The position numbers and the translations under genes were made by a program. The notes beneath the pieces are model-generated. The model saw nothing but the letters and a program-made list of their open reading frames with translations. It was not told the origin of the DNA and searched no databases. A DNA stretch of 35,332 nt from Bacteroides sp. (GTDB lineage: Bacteria; Bacteroidota; Bacteroidia; Bacteroidales; Bacteroidaceae), in contig JASLDF010000200.1 of NCBI GenBank assembly GCA_030151635.1, forward strand, positions 1-35,332. The letters run 5' to 3'. Every line of letters begins with the position of its first letter. Positions within the stretch are counted from its first letter, which is position 1. Of this stretch, positions 27,061-34,585 are shown one piece after another.

Positions 27061-27068
27061 CAAATATA
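27061..27068 (-). promoter_or_regulatory. Promoter -7 element of tilS
   Basis: TATATTTG on the - strand, with only TACT between it and the ATG. Transcription would begin at or within a few bases of the start codon. No TTTG at the -33 position is seen. Confidence 0.5.
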
Positions 27069-27127
27069 AGGTATAGTTTTATAAAAAGTATAGAATAAAA
27101 CGAGTTCTTAAATTGAGGCTTAAAATC

Positions 27128-27142
27128 CTTATTTAAAATAAG
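27128..27142. promoter_or_regulatory. 7-1-7 palindrome upstream of feoAB, candidate iron-regulator operator
   Basis: CTTATTTAAAATAAG is a perfect 7-1-7 inverted repeat that ends nine bases before the -33 element of the feoAB promoter. Fur boxes have the same 7-1-7 layout, but the sequence here differs from the classical TGATAAT half-site. Candidate only. Confidence 0.4.
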
Positions 27143-27151
27143 TCTAAATAG

Positions 27152-27182
27152 TTTGTCGTAAAACTAAGAATACTTATCTTTG
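27152..27182 (+). promoter_or_regulatory. Promoter of feoAB
   Basis: TTTG (27152-27155), exactly 19 bases, then TATCTTTG (27175-27182): a full match to the Bacteroidota consensus. The start of transcription should be near 27187, about 29 bases before the ATG. Confidence 0.85.
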
Positions 27183-27215
27183 TGTTTATTGAAATTAAAA
27201 AAAAGGTAATTAGAT

Positions 27216-29675
27216 ATGCGTTTATCCGAACTACAAACAGGTGAAAAAGGCGTAATCGTTAAGGTAAAAGGACACGGCGGATTTAGAAAACGTATCGTTG
27301 AGATGGGTTTTATTAAAGGTAAAACCGTAGAGGTTATCTTAAATGCTCCACTCAAAGACCCTATTAAATATCGTATTTTAGGGTATGAGGTATCGTTAAG
27401 AAGGAGCGAAGCTGAAATGATCGAAATTATCGATGAAAAAGAAGCTCGTCATATATTAGCCGATAAGGAAATACTTGAAGGTATAGCAGAAGATGTTGCT
27501 CTAACAGAAGAGCAAATAAAAGCTGCAGCAATGGGCAAACGTAGAACTATTAAAGTTGCGTTAGTTGGTAATCCTAACTGTGGTAAAACATCACTGTTTA
27601 ATATAGCATCTGGTGCACATGCTCATGTTGGGAATTATGGAGGTGTTACTGTTGATTCTCGAGAAGGTCATTTTGACTTCGAGGGTTATCGATTTAAATT
27701 GGTCGATTTGCCAGGAACCTATTCGTTATCAGCCTATACTCCTGAAGAAAAATATGTCCGCCAACATTTGGTGGAAGAGACTCCAGATATTGTTATAAAT
27801 GTGGTTGATGCTTCTAACTTAGAACGAAATTTATATCTAACAACACAACTAATAGATATGAATTTACGAATGGTTATTGCGTTAAATATTTATGACGAGC
27901 TGGAAGCTAGTGGCGACAAATTAGACTACTTAGAGCTAAGTAGATTATTGGGTATGCCAGCTATTCCTACCATTTGCAAACAAAACAAGGGCATTCATAA
28001 TTTATTTCACATCATTATTAATATGTATGAAGGTGGAGATTTTATGGATAAATCGGGTAAAATTGATTCGGAGGTACTGAAGCAGTTAACTGATTGGCAC
28101 GAAAAATATGTAGATGAGTCTACTCATGAAGAGCATATTGGTGAATATACAAACTTGAAAAAAGTGTATAAACATATCCATATCAATCATGGTGTAGTAA
28201 TTGAGGCGGGGATTGACCGCGTGAAATCGGAATTGGTAAACAATGAATCCATCCGTCATAAATTTTCAACTCGTTTTTTGGCGATTAAACTGTTAGAAAA
28301 TGATCCAGAGTTTGAAGCGATTATTAGCGAACTTCCTAATAGTAAAAGTATATTGGAAGTTAGAGATGCGGAATCTAAACGAATTCACGATGCACTTAAA
28401 GAAGATACAGAATCGGCAATAACCGACTCGAAGTATGGATTTATTAGTGGGTTAATGAAGAGAACGCTTACCACGTCAAAACAAAAGAACGAGCGCAAAG
28501 CCACAAATTGGCTAGACTCTATGGTAACGCATCGAATTTGGGGATATCCCATCTTTATATTGATGATGTACGTCATGTTCTCTTGTACGTTTATTCTAGG
28601 TGAGTATCCGATGGATGCTATTGAATGGATGGTTGGGCAGTTGGGCGACTTTATTGGTACGAATATGCCAGACGGAATATTGAAAGACATGATCGTAGAC
28701 GGCATTATAACTGGGGTAGGTGGCGTTATTGTATTCTTGCCTAATATCTTGATTTTGTATTTCTTTATCTCGTTAATGGAAGAGTCTGGCTATATGGCTA
28801 GAGCTGCTTTTATTATGGATAAACTGATGAACAAGATGGGGTTACATGGAAAATCGTTTATTCCATTATTAATGGGCTTTGGATGTAATGTGCCAGCCAT
28901 TATGGCTTCTAGAACGATTGAAAATCGTAAAAATAGATTAGTTACTATATTGGTTAACCCATTGATGTCTTGTGGGGCGAGATTACCCATATATTTAATT
29001 CTAATTGGTGCATTCTTCCCTTCTAATAGAGGATTAGTGTTGTTGTCAATTTATTTGGTAGGTATTGTGTTAGCTGTCCTTATGGCTAAATTATTTTCAA
29101 AGATTCTTGTTAAAGGAGATGATACTCCCTTTGTTATGGAATTACCTCCATACAGAATGCCAACAACAAAATCTTTGCTAAGACATACATGGGAGAAAGG
29201 CGAACAATATTTGAAGAAAATGGGTACTGTTATTCTTATTGCTTCTGTTATTGTATGGTTTTTAGGGGCATTCCCTAAAGGAGATTATGCAACGGAAATG
29301 GAACAACAAGAAAACTCTTATATCGGTTACATTGGTAAAACAGTGGAGCCCGTATTGGAACCGTTGGGTTTTGATTGGAGAATGGGAGTGGGATTGTTGT
29401 CTGGCGCAGGTGCAAAGGAATTAGTAGTAAGTACACTTTCGGTGCTTTATGGTGCTGAAGATGGTGCCGACTTGGCTAGTAGAATGGGAATTACACCACT
29501 GATAGCTTATGCTTATATGCTATTTTGTTTGATCTATTTCCCTTGTGTTGCCGCTATTGTTGCGGTTAAACAGGAAGCTGGCGGCTGGCGGTGGGCTTGG
29601 TTTACTGTTGTCTATACAACAGCTTTAGCTTGGCTAGTATCATTCTTATTTATTAAAATTGGAGGATTATTCTAA
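27216..29675 (+). CDS. feoB: Ferrous iron transporter, FeoA-FeoB fusion
   Basis: 819 residues. An SH3-like FeoA domain fills residues 1-72 (start MRLSELQTGEKG), followed by a linker to about 110, then the FeoB G domain with G1 GNPNCGKTS (118-126), DLPG (164-167) and a NIYD G4 variant, the GDI helical domain (about 290-430), and the membrane domain (about 440-819) with two gate-type segments and FLPNILILYFF, CGARLPIYLILIGAFF and FPCVAAIVAV helices. It takes Fe2+ through the inner membrane under low-oxygen conditions. Fused FeoAB is common in Bacteroidota. The promoter at 27152-27182 precedes it and its stop overlaps the start of the next small gene by one base (TAATG), so the two are translationally coupled. 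Low-iron control is expected from the family. Confidence 0.98.
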   Translation: MRLSELQTGEKGVIVKVKGHGGFRKRIVEMGFIKGKTVEVILNAPLKDPIKYRILGYEVSLRRSEAEMIEIIDEKEARHILADKEILEGIAEDVALTEEQIKAAAMGKRRTIKVALVGNPNCGKTSLFNIASGAHAHVGNYGGVTVDSREGHFDFEGYRFKLVDLPGTYSLSAYTPEEKYVRQHLVEETPDIVINVVDASNLERNLYLTTQLIDMNLRMVIALNIYDELEASGDKLDYLELSRLLGMPAIPTICKQNKGIHNLFHIIINMYEGGDFMDKSGKIDSEVLKQLTDWHEKYVDESTHEEHIGEYTNLKKVYKHIHINHGVVIEAGIDRVKSELVNNESIRHKFSTRFLAIKLLENDPEFEAIISELPNSKSILEVRDAESKRIHDALKEDTESAITDSKYGFISGLMKRTLTTSKQKNERKATNWLDSMVTHRIWGYPIFILMMYVMFSCTFILGEYPMDAIEWMVGQLGDFIGTNMPDGILKDMIVDGIITGVGGVIVFLPNILILYFFISLMEESGYMARAAFIMDKLMNKMGLHGKSFIPLLMGFGCNVPAIMASRTIENRKNRLVTILVNPLMSCGARLPIYLILIGAFFPSNRGLVLLSIYLVGIVLAVLMAKLFSKILVKGDDTPFVMELPPYRMPTTKSLLRHTWEKGEQYLKKMGTVILIASVIVWFLGAFPKGDYATEMEQQENSYIGYIGKTVEPVLEPLGFDWRMGVGLLSGAGAKELVVSTLSVLYGAEDGADLASRMGITPLIAYAYMLFCLIYFPCVAAIVAVKQEAGGWRWAWFTVVYTTALAWLVSFLFIKIGGLF

Positions 29676-29905
29676 TGGGAAATTGGCAAAATTGGGCAGT
29701 TGTAATTATCTTAATTATATGTTTTGGCTGGGTAGCTGTCAAATTATATAGATATATTATGAAGGTCCAAAAAAATGAAAGTCCGTGTAGTTCTTGCGCA
29801 ACTGGTTGTGCCTTAAAGGACTTAGCAAAAGATAAAGAAGAAGACAAGTGTTGTTCTTCGGAAGTTGATAAAAAAGAAGAAAAAATAGTTGGTAAACACG
29901 ATTAA
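29675..29905 (+). CDS. FeoB-associated Cys-rich membrane protein
   Basis: 76 residues. One N-terminal TM segment (about 7-24), then a cytoplasmic tail with CSSCATGC (about 38-45) and a Cys-Cys pair near 59, and a very charged Lys/Glu C-terminus. This is the small FeoB-associated family found after feoB in many anaerobes; it may help FeoB as an iron-binding or assembly partner, similar in role but not in sequence to FeoC. It overlaps the feoAB stop by one base. No terminator follows; the promoter of the tRNA-Cys pair begins inside the end of this gene. Confidence 0.92.
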   Translation: MGNWQNWAVVIILIICFGWVAVKLYRYIMKVQKNESPCSSCATGCALKDLAKDKEEDKCCSSEVDKKEEKIVGKHD

Positions 29906-29919
29906 CTTTTCTATCTTTG
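29889..29919 (+). promoter_or_regulatory. Promoter of the tRNA-Cys pair
   Basis: TTGG (29889-29892), 19 bases, TATCTTTG (29912-29919). The -7 box is perfect and the -33 box has one mismatch. It overlaps the 3' end of the FeoB-associated gene and lies 21 bases before the first tRNA. Confidence 0.75.
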
Positions 29920-29940
29920 CAATCGCAAAAGCAAAAAAAT

Positions 29941-30011
29941 GGTACCTTGGCCGAGTGGCTAGGCAGTGGTCTGCAAAACCATCCACGGCAGTTCGAATCT
30001 GCCAGGTACCT
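29941..30011 (+). tRNA. tRNA-Cys (GCA), copy 1
   Basis: 71 bases. Acceptor stem GGTACCT/AGGTACC, anticodon loop CTGCAAA with GCA, T-stem GGCAG/CTGCC, and discriminator T73, which is the Cys identity base. CCA is not encoded. Confidence 0.97.
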
Positions 30012-30037
30012 CTCTTTTTTTTGCATTTGTTTTCACT

Positions 30038-30108
30038 GGTACCTTGGCCGAGTGGCTAGGCAGTGGTCTGCAAAACCATCCACGGCAGTTCGAATCTGCC
30101 AGGTACCT
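30038..30108 (+). tRNA. tRNA-Cys (GCA), copy 2
   Basis: Identical to copy 1, offset by 97 bases. The 26 bases between the copies hold no promoter or terminator, so both are made from one precursor that starts at the 29889-29919 promoter and ends at the hairpin 30110-30154. Confidence 0.97.
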
Positions 30109-30109
30109 C

Positions 30110-30154
30110 AAAAAAGAAGGAATAGAATTTAAAACTCTATTCCTTCTTTTTTTT
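30110..30154 (+). terminator. Terminator of the tRNA-Cys pair
   Basis: A 17-bp stem (30110-30126 with 30136-30152) with a 9-base loop, A-run on the left and T-run on the right. It may also end the methyltransferase transcript coming from the - strand. Confidence 0.9.
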
Positions 30155-30183
30155 ACCTTATATTATATAGCGCTATATAATAA

Positions 30184-30792
30184 TCACTTCTTGCCGATAT
30201 AGCGAATGACATTAGCCTCTCCTATATGTCCAAGACCTTCCTTGAGTTCTATTGAATTTTCGGTTAGCTGGATCGTATTTAATTCATTGAATATTTCTTC
30301 AAGTTCATTCAGAGTAAATAGCATATCTAAGTCTCTAGGTCCTCCTGCTGATGGATTGTTGGCTTGATTGATGCTATGACTACGGCAGAACCCCTCGAAT
30401 ATTAATACCCCTCCTGGCTTTAAATATTTTAGCAGTTTTCTAAAGTACTTTTTTTTGTTGTCTGCTTCAACATGTGCGAATATAAGTGCAATACAATCGA
30501 ACTCGTTTGTTTGGTAATTTATTTCTTCAAAAGTATTTAAGTTATACTTAACACTTGTATTTGAGGATTTCGCATAGGCTAGGGCTTTTTCTTGTGCAAT
30601 CTTACTCCCATCAAATGCGACAGATTCCCATCCAAGTTTAGCGGCGTATATTGCATTTCTACCTTCTCCTTCTGCAGGTAGTAGTATTTTACCCGTTTTT
30701 AATGTTTCTATTACAGTTTTGAAGAATTCGTTTGGTTCAGTACCGTAAATGAATTGATCAGAATTATATCTTTCATTCCAAAATTTTGACAT
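30184..30792 (-). CDS. Class I SAM-dependent methyltransferase
   Basis: 202 residues. It resembles the TehB/UbiE-like small methyltransferases: N-terminal FWNERY (about 4-9) and IYGTEPNEFF (about 15-24), motif I as ILLPAEGEGRNAIYAA (about 36-51) where the first Gly of the usual GxGxG is replaced, an acidic motif II in VAFDGS (about 58-63), EFDCIALIFAHV (about 96-107), and LKPGGVLIFEGF (about 123-134). Substrate unknown; tellurite or thiol methylation is possible for the family but not shown. It stands alone: the tRNA-Cys terminator is downstream and a 1.29-kb gene-free stretch is upstream. I see no TAnnTTTG promoter in front of it. Confidence 0.85.
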   Translation of the reverse strand: MSKFWNERYNSDQFIYGTEPNEFFKTVIETLKTGKILLPAEGEGRNAIYAAKLGWESVAFDGSKIAQEKALAYAKSSNTSVKYNLNTFEEINYQTNEFDCIALIFAHVEADNKKKYFRKLLKYLKPGGVLIFEGFCRSHSINQANNPSAGGPRDLDMLFTLNELEEIFNELNTIQLTENSIELKEGLGHIGEANVIRYIGKK

Positions 30793-30912
30793 AATTGTAT
30801 ATATTAATTGTTTCTTCTATCTAACAAATTTTCCATAGGAAAGGTTATTGTTTAGTCGCAATAGTTTGCTTGTATTATGGCTTGAAACCTCATTTATTCC
30901 TTGTTCCTAGCA

Positions 30913-30978
30913 TGAGTGAGTTGTCTTAGTAAGAAGAGTGAGTTCTCTTACTAAGACAACTCACTCTTCTTACTAAGA
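30913..30978. repeat. Three 22-bp repeat units forming a 21-bp perfect inverted repeat
   Basis: Units at 30913-30934, 30935-30956 and 30957-30978. Each ends in the 5-1-5 palindrome TCTTA(G/C)TAAGA (at 30924, 30946 and 30968). Units 1 and 2 begin with GAGTGAGTT, while unit 3 carries its reverse complement AACTCACTC. As a result 30914-30934 pairs perfectly with 30946-30966 over 21 bp, with an 11-base loop. No T-run follows. Function unknown. Confidence 0.9.
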
Positions 30979-31958
30979 TAGAAAATCAAGTTATTGTTGT
31001 TTCGTTTTATTAGATTTGATAGACTTATGTTGGGAGGTATTAAGTGATTTTCAGACTAATTTGGCTATAGAATCATTAAGTATCTAGTATTTATATTGTT
31101 CATTGGTGATAACAATGATGTCTATTGGAAATGAGCGTCAATCTAGTAGTATAAGGCTTAATTATTACTGTAAAGACAATTCAGAATTACTTGTAGCGAC
31201 TAGGTTATAATATTGAATAAATGATCCAATTTTTTATTGCCAGTGAAGTTTTATTATAGAACTATTATGACAGGAAATCTAAGGTTCTATTCATGTCTAT
31301 TTTTTAACGTATTGCATATGTTTTAGGCCTTTGTCTGTTTATTTTAGACCATTTAGTGTTAATATAAGGCTTAAAACTTAATTAATAGTGTAATTATTTG
31401 GTGCTTTGTTAAAAAACCTATTACTTCATCCCAAAATCAATGAGAAAGAGTTACTTTATTGATTGAATTTTAGCTTAAATTACTTATTTAGATTTTGAAA
31501 CAACTGGTCTTGTTTTAGTAAGACTCCAGTGTGAAATTGCAATATTATTTAGATCTATTAATAATGCAGTTGTTGGATAGATTAGCTCTAATTGACCTAG
31601 TTCCCTATTACTAAATAATTTATTTAAAGAAAATCAAGTTAATCTTGGTTTGTTTTATAGTAACATTTTGATGTTATATTTATATTTAATACAAATAAAT
31701 ATTTTATTTCACATTTATTTGCTAATTTAGGGTGCTTAACAGGTCTTGATAGTAGGTGATTATCTCACGAATGTGTCCTGTTTCTTGAAGATTAGTAAAC
31801 TTGTAATTACTTATTTTATGTGTAAGGGTTTTAGAAAAAAAAGAGTTTTATTCCCCTGATTACATAGAAATTACGTGTGTTTAGGCCATGTAGGCCGGTT
31901 TAAGTATTTAATGTGTAAAATATTATGGAATATTCAGGTGTAAATATAAAAAAATGGC

Positions 31959-31966
31959 TATTTTTG
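31959..31966 (+). promoter_or_regulatory. Promoter -7 element of the DUF3575 operon
   Basis: TATTTTTG matches TAnnTTTG, 114 bases before the ATG at 32081, leaving a 5' leader of about 110 bases with a small TAGGC/GCCTA hairpin. No clear TTTG at -33 is found. Confidence 0.5.
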
Positions 31967-32080
31967 TAAATAATACGTAGGCTTCATGCCTAAATTTATT
32001 TCAGAAATTGATAGAAATAAAGTAAACGAAGTCATTCTTTAGAAATAACAAATGTTAAATAATAAGTAAATCAATTTATC

Positions 32081-32674
32081 ATGATGCAAAAGATGCATAG
32101 GTTTTTGTTTGGATTAGTTTTGATCCTAGCCACTACATTTACTGTAAAGGCACAAAAAGTAGCTTTGAAGACGAACCTACTTTACGATGCTTCAGCTACA
32201 ATAAACTTAGGTTTAGAGTTTGGGATAAGTCCAAAATGGACATTAGATTTATCAGGAAACTACAATGCTTGGAAATTCTCGGATGATAAGAAATGGAAAC
32301 ATTGGTTCATCCAACCAGAAGCACGCTATTGGTTTTGTGAAAAATTCAGTGGTCATTTCTTAGGATTCCACTTACATGGTGGTCAATATAATGTTGAAAA
32401 TTTTGATCCAGGTTTTAAACTATTTAATTCTGACTTAAGAAAAATTAGCGAAAATCGTTTTCAAGGTTGGTTTTTAGGAGCTGGTGTTGGCTATGGTTAC
32501 ACTTGGGTTCTTGGAAAACATTGGAACTTTGAAGCGGAAATAGGTCTTGGTTATGCATATACCCAATTCGATAAGTTTGAATGTCATAATTGTGGTCGTA
32601 AATTGGAGTCAAATAAAACACACCACTATTTTGGACCTACAAAAGCTGCAATTAATTTAGTATATGTATTTTAA
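32081..32674 (+). CDS. DUF3575 outer-membrane protein
   Basis: 197 residues. Signal peptide at about 1-24 (ends VKAQ). The mature part begins KVALKTNLLYDASATINLGLEFG and goes on in short amphipathic beta strands, the DUF3575 pattern of a small outer-membrane beta-barrel. This family usually lies in front of a DUF3868 gene and Mfa/FimA-type fimbrial genes in Bacteroidales, and the next gene here fits. Two cysteines (HNCGRK region, about 168-171) could form a disulfide or hold a metal. Downstream no fimbrillin gene is found, so a role in fimbriae is uncertain. The start at 32081 is the first of three in-frame ATGs (32081, 32084, 32093), all compatible with export. The next gene starts 14 bases later. 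Confidence 0.85.
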   Translation: MMQKMHRFLFGLVLILATTFTVKAQKVALKTNLLYDASATINLGLEFGISPKWTLDLSGNYNAWKFSDDKKWKHWFIQPEARYWFCEKFSGHFLGFHLHGGQYNVENFDPGFKLFNSDLRKISENRFQGWFLGAGVGYGYTWVLGKHWNFEAEIGLGYAYTQFDKFECHNCGRKLESNKTHHYFGPTKAAINLVYVF

Positions 32675-32688
32675 AAGAAATTAAAGCA

Positions 32689-34140
32689 ATGAAAAAAATA
32701 TTTTATATTGCCCTTGTTCTACTGGGAATTTCAACAGCAAGTAATGCCCAAGTATTTCTAAATGGCGCAGCAGAAATTTCAGATGTTCTCATGGAGAAAA
32801 GATCTGATTCTGATAATATGATAAACCTAATCTTTGACATCAAACTAGATGGTACTTCTTTAAAAGCTAACAAAGAATTCCACTTTACTCCGGTTATCAA
32901 AGGTGAGAAGAAAATTAAGAAATTACCTTCGGCAGTTATTACTGGCCGTAAGCGTCAAATCTTTAGAGATCGTAACCCTAAGTATTTCCAAGAAGAGGAA
33001 GTATTGGTTATCACTCCTAATTTAAAAGAGGCAAATCAAAAGATTGAATATAAAGTGAGTTTCCCATACGAACAATGGATGGGTGGTGCTCAACTATTTA
33101 TTGAAGAAGACGAATGTGGTTGTGCTACTGAAGTATTATCTCAAACTTCTCAAGAAATGAATAAATTCTTTGTTGACCCAGATAACTTGGTACCATATCT
33201 TGTTTATGTAGAGCCAGATATCGAAGAGAACAAAGTAAGATCTATCATTTCTTCAGCTTTCATTGAATTCCCAGTGAATAAATCAGCAATTTATCCTGAA
33301 TTTAGAAATAATCCAGTGGAACTTTCTAAGATTAGAGGTGCTATTGATAAAGTGATTTATGATCCAGATATTCGTGTAGCTTCTATTGACTTGAAAGGTC
33401 ACTCTTCTCCAGAAGGTCCTTATGAAAATAATGATATGTTGGCTAGAACTAGAACTCAAGCTCTAAAATCTTACCTTCTATCGTTACAAATACCAGGTCT
33501 AACTGATGATATGCTTAATGTATTCTACGATGCAGAAAACTGGAAAGGTCTTGAAAAAGCTATGAGAGAATCTAACTATTCATTTAAAAATAGTGTCCTT
33601 GATATTATTGCTACTGAGTACAACTTAGATGCTAGAAAAGCTAAAATTAGAAGACTGAACGGTGGTTCTGTTTACCAAACTTTAGCAAAGGATGTATTCC
33701 CTAAGCTACGTAACACAGACTTTGAAATTAAGTATGCTGTTCGTAAATTTACTCCTAAAGAGTCTAATATCTTGATATGGCAAGCTCCACAAAAACTTTC
33801 ATTACAAGAAATTTATACTGTTACAGAGTTTTATACTTGGGAAAGCTTACAATACAAAGAAGTCTTTGAAATTGCAGTACGTATGTACCCAGAAGATTAT
33901 GTATCTAATTTGAATGCATCTACAAATGCTCTTTTAATCAAAGATACTCAACGTGCTGAAATTTATTTAAGACGTATTGCTCCTGCTAAGAGAGATGGTA
34001 TTTACTATAATAACCTTGCTACTCTTTACATGATTCAAAAGAGATATGACGAAGCTGAAATGACTTACGTTAAGGCTCAAGAATTAGGTTCACCAGAAGC
34101 AACTAAGAACTTAGGTATTCTAAAATATATCGTTAGATAA
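32689..34140 (+). CDS. DUF3868 protein with OmpA-like and TPR regions
   Basis: 483 residues. Signal peptide at about 1-20 (ends SNAQ). The N-terminal half is the DUF3868 beta domain (about 21-190). An OmpA-type domain follows (about 192-270), seen from FIEFPVNKSAIYPEFRNN and the peptidoglycan-binding signature GHSSPEGPYENNDMLARTR. TPR-like helices lie at about 395-475. It probably bridges the outer membrane, or a surface structure, to peptidoglycan in the periplasm. It is co-transcribed with the DUF3575 gene (14-base gap) and ends at a strong terminator. In related loci this pair precedes fimbrial subunit genes; here only a 45-codon lipoprotein-like ORF follows. Confidence 0.85.
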   Translation: MKKIFYIALVLLGISTASNAQVFLNGAAEISDVLMEKRSDSDNMINLIFDIKLDGTSLKANKEFHFTPVIKGEKKIKKLPSAVITGRKRQIFRDRNPKYFQEEEVLVITPNLKEANQKIEYKVSFPYEQWMGGAQLFIEEDECGCATEVLSQTSQEMNKFFVDPDNLVPYLVYVEPDIEENKVRSIISSAFIEFPVNKSAIYPEFRNNPVELSKIRGAIDKVIYDPDIRVASIDLKGHSSPEGPYENNDMLARTRTQALKSYLLSLQIPGLTDDMLNVFYDAENWKGLEKAMRESNYSFKNSVLDIIATEYNLDARKAKIRRLNGGSVYQTLAKDVFPKLRNTDFEIKYAVRKFTPKESNILIWQAPQKLSLQEIYTVTEFYTWESLQYKEVFEIAVRMYPEDYVSNLNASTNALLIKDTQRAEIYLRRIAPAKRDGIYYNNLATLYMIQKRYDEAEMTYVKAQELGSPEATKNLGILKYIVR

Positions 34141-34168
34141 TTAAAGTTTACTTTTAAGTAAAATATAT

Positions 34169-34202
34169 AAGGAGGATTGGCTATTGCTAATCCTCCTTTT
34201 TT
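34169..34202 (+). terminator. Terminator of the DUF3575-DUF3868 operon
   Basis: A 13-bp stem (34169-34181 with 34186-34198, one G-T pair), TATT loop and T-run, 28 bases after the stop codon. Confidence 0.92.
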
Positions 34203-34245
34203 ATTATCAGAAGTTTATGACTTGTTTTGATTAAACTAATTAAAG

Positions 34246-34383
34246 ATGAGGGCTAGATTTGTTTGTATGGCTCTGGTAGGTTTAGTGCTATTATCATCTT
34301 GTATGCAACTGCTTATATGTGTAATATTACTATCTCAAACTTGTTTGGTTCAAGATTGCTCTAGGAGTTTGTATGATATCTAA
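34246..34383 (+). CDS. Small lipoprotein-like ORF, 45 codons; possible gene remnant
   Basis: Begins MRARFVCMALVGLVLLSSC, a textbook lipoprotein signal peptide with lipobox LSSC (Cys19), followed by a second hydrophobic, Cys-containing stretch and a stop after 45 codons. It lies 43 bases after the terminator of the DUF3868 gene. It may be a real tiny lipoprotein, a small membrane peptide, or the 5' stub of a deleted lipoprotein gene such as a fimbrillin. No promoter is seen. Confidence 0.35.
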   Translation: MRARFVCMALVGLVLLSSCMQLLICVILLSQTCLVQDCSRSLYDI

Positions 34384-34523
34384 AACGTAGTAATTTCTAT
34401 TCGTTGGTAGTTGTAATATAAAAGGCTGTTTTATCTTTCATATATAGCTTTATATATATAATAGATGATCTTCTTTTTAGAATACTTTTTCCTAACTAGT
34501 GTTATTGATGTAAATTGCAACAA
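34384..34523. other. Short AT-rich gap
   Basis: Between the small ORF and the tolC terminator. It holds runs of TATATA and nothing I can name. Confidence 0.4.
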
Positions 34524-34566
34524 ATAAAAAGAGACGGTAATTGCAATTAACAATGTACCGTCTCTT
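34524..34566 (-). terminator. Terminator of the TolC-family gene
   Basis: An 11-bp stem AAGAGACGGTA/TACCGTCTCTT (34529-34539 with 34556-34566), extended by an inner ATTG/CAAT pairing, followed on the - strand by a TTTTTATTTG tail. It lies about 20 bases after the stop codon. Confidence 0.9.
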
Positions 34567-34585
34567 AGTATAATAATGTTATATG

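Larger units (their letters stand above)
30793..32080. other. 1.29-kb gene-free region
   Basis: No ORF with coding character is seen on either strand. It contains the three-unit 22-bp repeat at 30913-30978; a loosely repeated segment (GAAAATCAAGTTA at about 30981 and 31629, each followed by a similar T-rich stretch); an AACAGG...CCTGTT inverted repeat at about 31739-31783; and, near the right end, the -7 element of the DUF3575 gene. The rest is AT-rich with no recognisable RNA gene. It may be the remains of deleted genes or hold an unannotated RNA. Confidence 0.5.

Noticed and set aside
29917..30202. Short ORFs running across the two tRNA-Cys genes
   Set aside because: They translate tRNA sequence and the same peptide appears twice because the tRNAs are identical; not coding.
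30913..30978. CRISPR array
   Set aside because: Units are directly adjacent with no spacers, only three exist, one is half inverted, and no cas genes are near.
30913..30978. Invertible promoter flanked by inverted repeats
   Set aside because: The 21-bp arms are only 11 bases apart, too short to hold a promoter, and no invertase gene is beside it.
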